From contig CAWBAJ010000002.1 in assembly GCA_963786765.1 (NCBI GenBank), positions 1 through 64,000 on the forward strand: a DNA stretch of 64,000 bases, in the 5' to 3' direction. Within the stretch, counting starts at the first letter, position 1. Each line of letters opens with the position of its first letter. Of the stretch, positions 61,290 to 64,000 are shown piece after piece. This stretch comes from DATKNA01 sp963786765. Lineage in GTDB: Bacteria > Actinomycetota > Actinomycetes > Actinomycetales > Kineosporiaceae. The translations under genes and the position numbers were made by a program. Below the pieces are notes generated by a model. It was given only the letters and a program-made list of their open reading frames with translations. It did not search any database and was not told the origin of the DNA.

Positions 61290-62510
61290 GTGACAGGCGT
61301 TGTGGACGGCGGACAAAATCAGGGCCGGTCACCCGCCGCCGATTTCACCCGGACGGATCTCGTCCGCGACGCCGGCCCGCTCGCCACCGCCGCCCTGCAG
61401 TCGATGGACGAGCGCCTCGCCTGGTTCCGCGCCATGGACCCGCAGGACCGCTCATGGGTGGGCCTGGTGGCGCAGGCGGCCATCGCCGCGTTCCTCGACT
61501 GGTATGCGGCAGACGGCGGGGCTGGCCCCCACGTCAGCCCCGACGTGTTCGCCACCGCCCCTCGAGAGCTCACCCGTTCGGTCTCCCTGCAGCAGGCGCT
61601 GGAACTGCTCCGCACCGTCGTCGACACGGTCGAGGCGCACGTGCCTGCCCTCGCGGCGCCCGGCGACGAGCAGCACCTGCGCGAGGCCGTCCTGCGCTAC
61701 TCGCGCGAGGTGGCCTTCACCGCCGCCAGGATCTACGCCCGGGCCGCGGAGGCCCGCGGCGCCTGGGACGCCCGGCTGGAGGCGCTGGTCGTGGACGCCC
61801 TGCTGCGCGGCGAGTCCGACGACGCGCTGCGATCACGGGCAGCGGCCCTCGGCTGGGCCGGGTCCGACCAGGTGACCGTGGTCGTCGGGAGCACGCCGCC
61901 GGGACTCGTGGGCGACGTCGTGGGCACACTGCGGCGGGCCGCTGCCGGGCTGGGGGCCGACGCGCTGTTCGGCGTCCAGGGGGATCGCATGGTGGTCGTG
62001 CTCGGCCGCCGGGACGACCCGCTCTCGGCGGCGGCGGTCATGGCCGGCCATCTGGGGCCCGGCCCGGTGGTCACCGGTCCCCTCGTCCCCACGCTCGCGG
62101 AAGCGGGCCGCTCGGCCCGGGCCGCCCTGGCCGGCATCGTCGCCGCTCGCGCCTGGCCGGGCGCGCCGCGCCCCGTCGCCGCCGACGACCTGCTGCCCGA
62201 GCGGCTGCTCAGCGGCGACGCCGTGGCCCGCAGGACCCTGGTGGACCGGGTGTACCGGCGGCTCGCCCAGGCGGACCCGGCGCTGCTCGTCACGGTGGCC
62301 GCCTACCTGGAGGCCGGCCGGTCCGTCGAAGCGGCCGCCCGGCAGCTGTTCGTGCATCCCAACACGATCCGGTACCGGTTGAAGGGCGCCGCCAAGGTCA
62401 CGGGCTGGGACCCGTCGGACCCCCGGGAAGGCTTCGTGCTGCAGGTCGCGATCGCCGCGGGCCGGCTGGCAGACGCGCCCAGACCGGCCGTGGATCCACG
62501 CAGTTTGTAG
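61290..62510 (+). CDS. fasR: FasR-type PucR/CdaR-like transcriptional regulator of fatty acid synthesis
   Basis: About 406 residues, intact. A central GGDEF-like/CdaR region and a C-terminal PucR helix-turn-helix: VYRRLAQADPALLVTVAAYL, EAGRSVEAAARQLFVHPNTI, RYRLKGAAKVTGWDPSD. Location directly upstream of fabD-fabH matches Streptomyces coelicolor FasR, which activates the fab operon, and Rv2242. GTG at 61290 is preferred over the open frame from 61227. Ends 28 bases before fabD. Activation of fab genes here is inferred from synteny. Confidence 0.85.
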   Translation: MTGVVDGGQNQGRSPAADFTRTDLVRDAGPLATAALQSMDERLAWFRAMDPQDRSWVGLVAQAAIAAFLDWYAADGGAGPHVSPDVFATAPRELTRSVSLQQALELLRTVVDTVEAHVPALAAPGDEQHLREAVLRYSREVAFTAARIYARAAEARGAWDARLEALVVDALLRGESDDALRSRAAALGWAGSDQVTVVVGSTPPGLVGDVVGTLRRAAAGLGADALFGVQGDRMVVVLGRRDDPLSAAAVMAGHLGPGPVVTGPLVPTLAEAGRSARAALAGIVAARAWPGAPRPVAADDLLPERLLSGDAVARRTLVDRVYRRLAQADPALLVTVAAYLEAGRSVEAAARQLFVHPNTIRYRLKGAAKVTGWDPSDPREGFVLQVAIAAGRLADAPRPAVDPRSL

Positions 62511-62538
62511 GTTTCACCAAACGGCTGCGAGAAGGTTC

Positions 62539-63603
62539 GTGCCGGTGGCCCTGCTGCGCAGGCCGTCCGCGGGGAAGGCTGTCAAGGTGCTCGCTCTCGT
62601 GTGCCCCGGTCAGGGCTCCCAGACTCCCGGCTTCCTCGCGCCATGGCTCGAGGTGCCCGACGTCGCCGAGCGGCTGCGCTGGCTGAGCGCCGTCGCCGGG
62701 ATCGACCTGGTCACCCACGGCACGACCTCGGACGCCGAGACCATCCGCGACACCGCAGTCGCACAGCCGCTGATCGTCGCTGCGGGTCTGGTCGCCCTGC
62801 CGGCCCTGCTGCCGGAGGCCGTCCGCGACCCGGACGACGCCTCTGCCGTGGCGGACGTCGTCGCGGGTCACTCCGTCGGGGAGCTGACCGCCGCCGCGCT
62901 GGCCGGAGTGCTGACCGCCGAGCAGGCACTCGTGCTGGTCCGTGAGCGCGGCCGCGCCATGGCCGCGGCCAGCGCGGTGACGCCGACGGGCATGAGCGCG
63001 GTGCTCGGGGGGAATCCGGAGGAGGTGGCAGCGGTCCTCGCGGAGCACGGCCTGACGGCGGCGAACAGGAACGCGGCCGGGCAGGTCGTCGCCGCCGGCA
63101 CGCTCGAGCAGCTCGCCGCGCTGGCGGCGGCTCCCCCGGCGCGCACCCGGATCGTGCCCCTGCAGGTCGCGGGAGCCTTCCACACGTCGCACATGTCCCC
63201 CGCCGTCGACGTCCTGGCCGGCTACGCCCGCGTCCTCACCCCGCGCCCGCCCCGGGTCGAGCTGCTGTCCAACGCCGACGGCGCCGTCGTCGAGTCGGGC
63301 GTCGAGGCCCTGTGGCGGATCGTCCACCAGGTCAGCAGCCCAGTTCTCTGGGACGCCTGCAGCGCGACCCTCGCCGACCTCGGCGTCACGGGTCTGCTCG
63401 AGCTGCCGCCGGCGGGCACGTTGGCGAATCTCGCCAAGCGCGCGCTGCCCGGCGTCGAGATCGTCGCCCTGAAGACCCCCGACGACCTGCCCGCCGCTCG
63501 GGCCCTCGTCGAGGCCCACGCCGAGCGTGCCGGCGGCAGTGCCGCCGCCGACGCGCCGACGACAGACACCGGGCTGAGCCCCGCCTCGGGAGGCACCGCA
63601 TGA
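62539..63603 (+). CDS. fabD: Malonyl-CoA:ACP transacylase
   Basis: Transfers malonyl groups from CoA to acyl carrier protein for FAS II. 354 residues, intact. LALVCPGQGSQTPGFLAPWL with the oxyanion Gln, nucleophile in VAGHSVGELTAAALAGVL (Ser), Arg in ALVLVRERGRAMAAASAV, and the catalytic His in VAGAFHTSHMSPAVDVLAGY. GTG at 62539 after GAGAAGG; a GTG at 62590 would remove the basic lead. The C-terminus (about 40 residues, Ala/Gly-rich) is longer than usual. Overlaps fabH (ATGA). The GTTTCACCAAAC dyad at 62511-62522 may be a regulator site. Confidence 0.95.
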   Translation: MPVALLRRPSAGKAVKVLALVCPGQGSQTPGFLAPWLEVPDVAERLRWLSAVAGIDLVTHGTTSDAETIRDTAVAQPLIVAAGLVALPALLPEAVRDPDDASAVADVVAGHSVGELTAAALAGVLTAEQALVLVRERGRAMAAASAVTPTGMSAVLGGNPEEVAAVLAEHGLTAANRNAAGQVVAAGTLEQLAALAAAPPARTRIVPLQVAGAFHTSHMSPAVDVLAGYARVLTPRPPRVELLSNADGAVVESGVEALWRIVHQVSSPVLWDACSATLADLGVTGLLELPPAGTLANLAKRALPGVEIVALKTPDDLPAARALVEAHAERAGGSAAADAPTTDTGLSPASGGTA

Positions 63604-64000
63604 GCCAGACCCCCTCTACGCCCGGCACGCCCCGGATCGCCACCCCGAGCGGCAGTGCCCACGCCCGGCTGCTCTCGGTGGGCTCGTACCGCCCGGCGCG
63701 CATCGTGTACAACGACGAGCTCGTCGAGGCCATCGACTCCTCGGACCAGTGGATCCGCGAGCGCTCGGGCATCGTCAGCCGCCGCTGGGCGGCGCCCGAC
63801 GAGTCCGTGACCGACATGGCCGAGAAGGCCTCCCGCGTCGCGCTCGAGCGCGCCGGTCTCACCCCCGCCGACGTCGACATGGTCCTGGTGGCCACCGTCA
63901 CGCACCCGTACCAGACGCCCTCCTCGGCGTCGCTGCTCGCGCACCGGCTCGGTTCGACGCCGGCCGCCGCGCTCGACATCTCGGCGGCGTGCGCGGGCTT
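63600..64000 (+). CDS. fabH: Beta-ketoacyl-ACP synthase III, N-terminal part (cut by window end)
   Basis: Starts the fatty-acid chain by condensing acyl-CoA with malonyl-ACP. Visible residues: ARLLSVGSYRPARIVYNDEL, IDSSDQWIRERSGIVSRRWA, DESVTDMAEKASRVALERAG and DVDMVLVATVTHPYQTPSSA. The last residues seen, DISAACAG, carry the active-site cysteine; the His and Asn lie outside. ATG at 63600 overlaps the fabD stop, so the two are translationally coupled. An N-terminal extension of about 20 residues precedes the usual start. Confidence 0.95.
   Translation, partial: MSQTPSTPGTPRIATPSGSAHARLLSVGSYRPARIVYNDELVEAIDSSDQWIRERSGIVSRRWAAPDESVTDMAEKASRVALERAGLTPADVDMVLVATVTHPYQTPSSASLLAHRLGSTPAAALDISAACAG

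Overview
The window is very GC-rich with dense, mostly short-gapped genes, GTG starts and 4-base ATGA/GTGA gene overlaps, which points to an actinomycete. Lineage-typical content supports this: a glnA2-glnE pair, F420-type luciferase-family oxidoreductases, polyphosphate glucokinase, a DUF3052 protein, homodimer-type aceE, and a FasR-type regulator in front of fabD-fabH. Several neighbourhoods (glnE/glnA2, panB, zinc-ribbon/Nif3, ahpE-DUF3052-aceE-regulator-fabD) recall the Rv2221c-Rv2243 stretch of Mycobacterium tuberculosis. The genus cannot be fixed from the sequence; a Frankineae/Geodermatophilales-like organism is a guess. At least 25 genes, including housekeeping ones (aceE, gabT, nadE, panB, ahpE), are broken by single-base indels, several at G or C runs. 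I read these as assembly or base-calling errors rather than pseudogenes and give whole-gene coordinates across the breaks.

Layout. 1-3580: fragment of a GNAT acetyltransferase, an Flp-like pilin, a small conserved protein, then a ferredoxin reductase / acyl-CoA desaturase operon behind a palindromic operator. 3590-6690: repeats and hairpins, then an rsbQ-rsbP-STAS operon resembling the energy-stress branch of the Bacillus sigma-B pathway. 6776-13299: an unusual protease cluster made of a TPR-CHAT (caspase-like) protein, a chagasin-type cysteine-protease inhibitor overlapping it, a divergent subtilisin-like protease, a small uncharacterised protein and an ECF-type sigma factor. 13338-16492: Flp pilin, secreted gamma-glutamyltransferase, DinB-like protein. 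16605-21813: nitrogen block (glnA2, class I glutamine amidotransferase, glnE). 22110-27521: AbiEi-like protein carrying an octamer repeat, GNAT, GGDEF-EAL protein, EamA transporter. 27611-30331: nadE and panB. 30735-37660: secreted Asp-box protein, metal-receptor-like protein, two LLM oxidoreductases, LacI regulator, VOC protein. 38054-46190: epimerase, membrane protein, map, ppgK, and a three-gene cell-surface operon (duplicated-domain lipoprotein, class F-like sortase, vWA-like membrane protein). 46335-53879: RNase P RNA, RNB nuclease, yaaA, PLP decarboxylase, DUF4097/DUF2089 pair, DUF1737, gabT. 53958-64000: zinc-ribbon coiled-coil protein, Nif3-like protein, tRNA-Val, ahpE, DUF3052, aceE, a small cytosolic protein, fasR, fabD and the start of fabH.

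A family of interspersed repeats built on an 18-bp unit (GGGATCAAGGAAAAGTTC) occurs at seven sites. Most lie just past stop codons, one forms a near-perfect hairpin after aceE, one supplies the stop codon of the RNB nuclease, and one sits in frame inside the CHAT gene. Together with the CHAT/subtilisin/inhibitor/sigma cluster and the RsbQ-RsbP module, this is the part of the window most worth following up.
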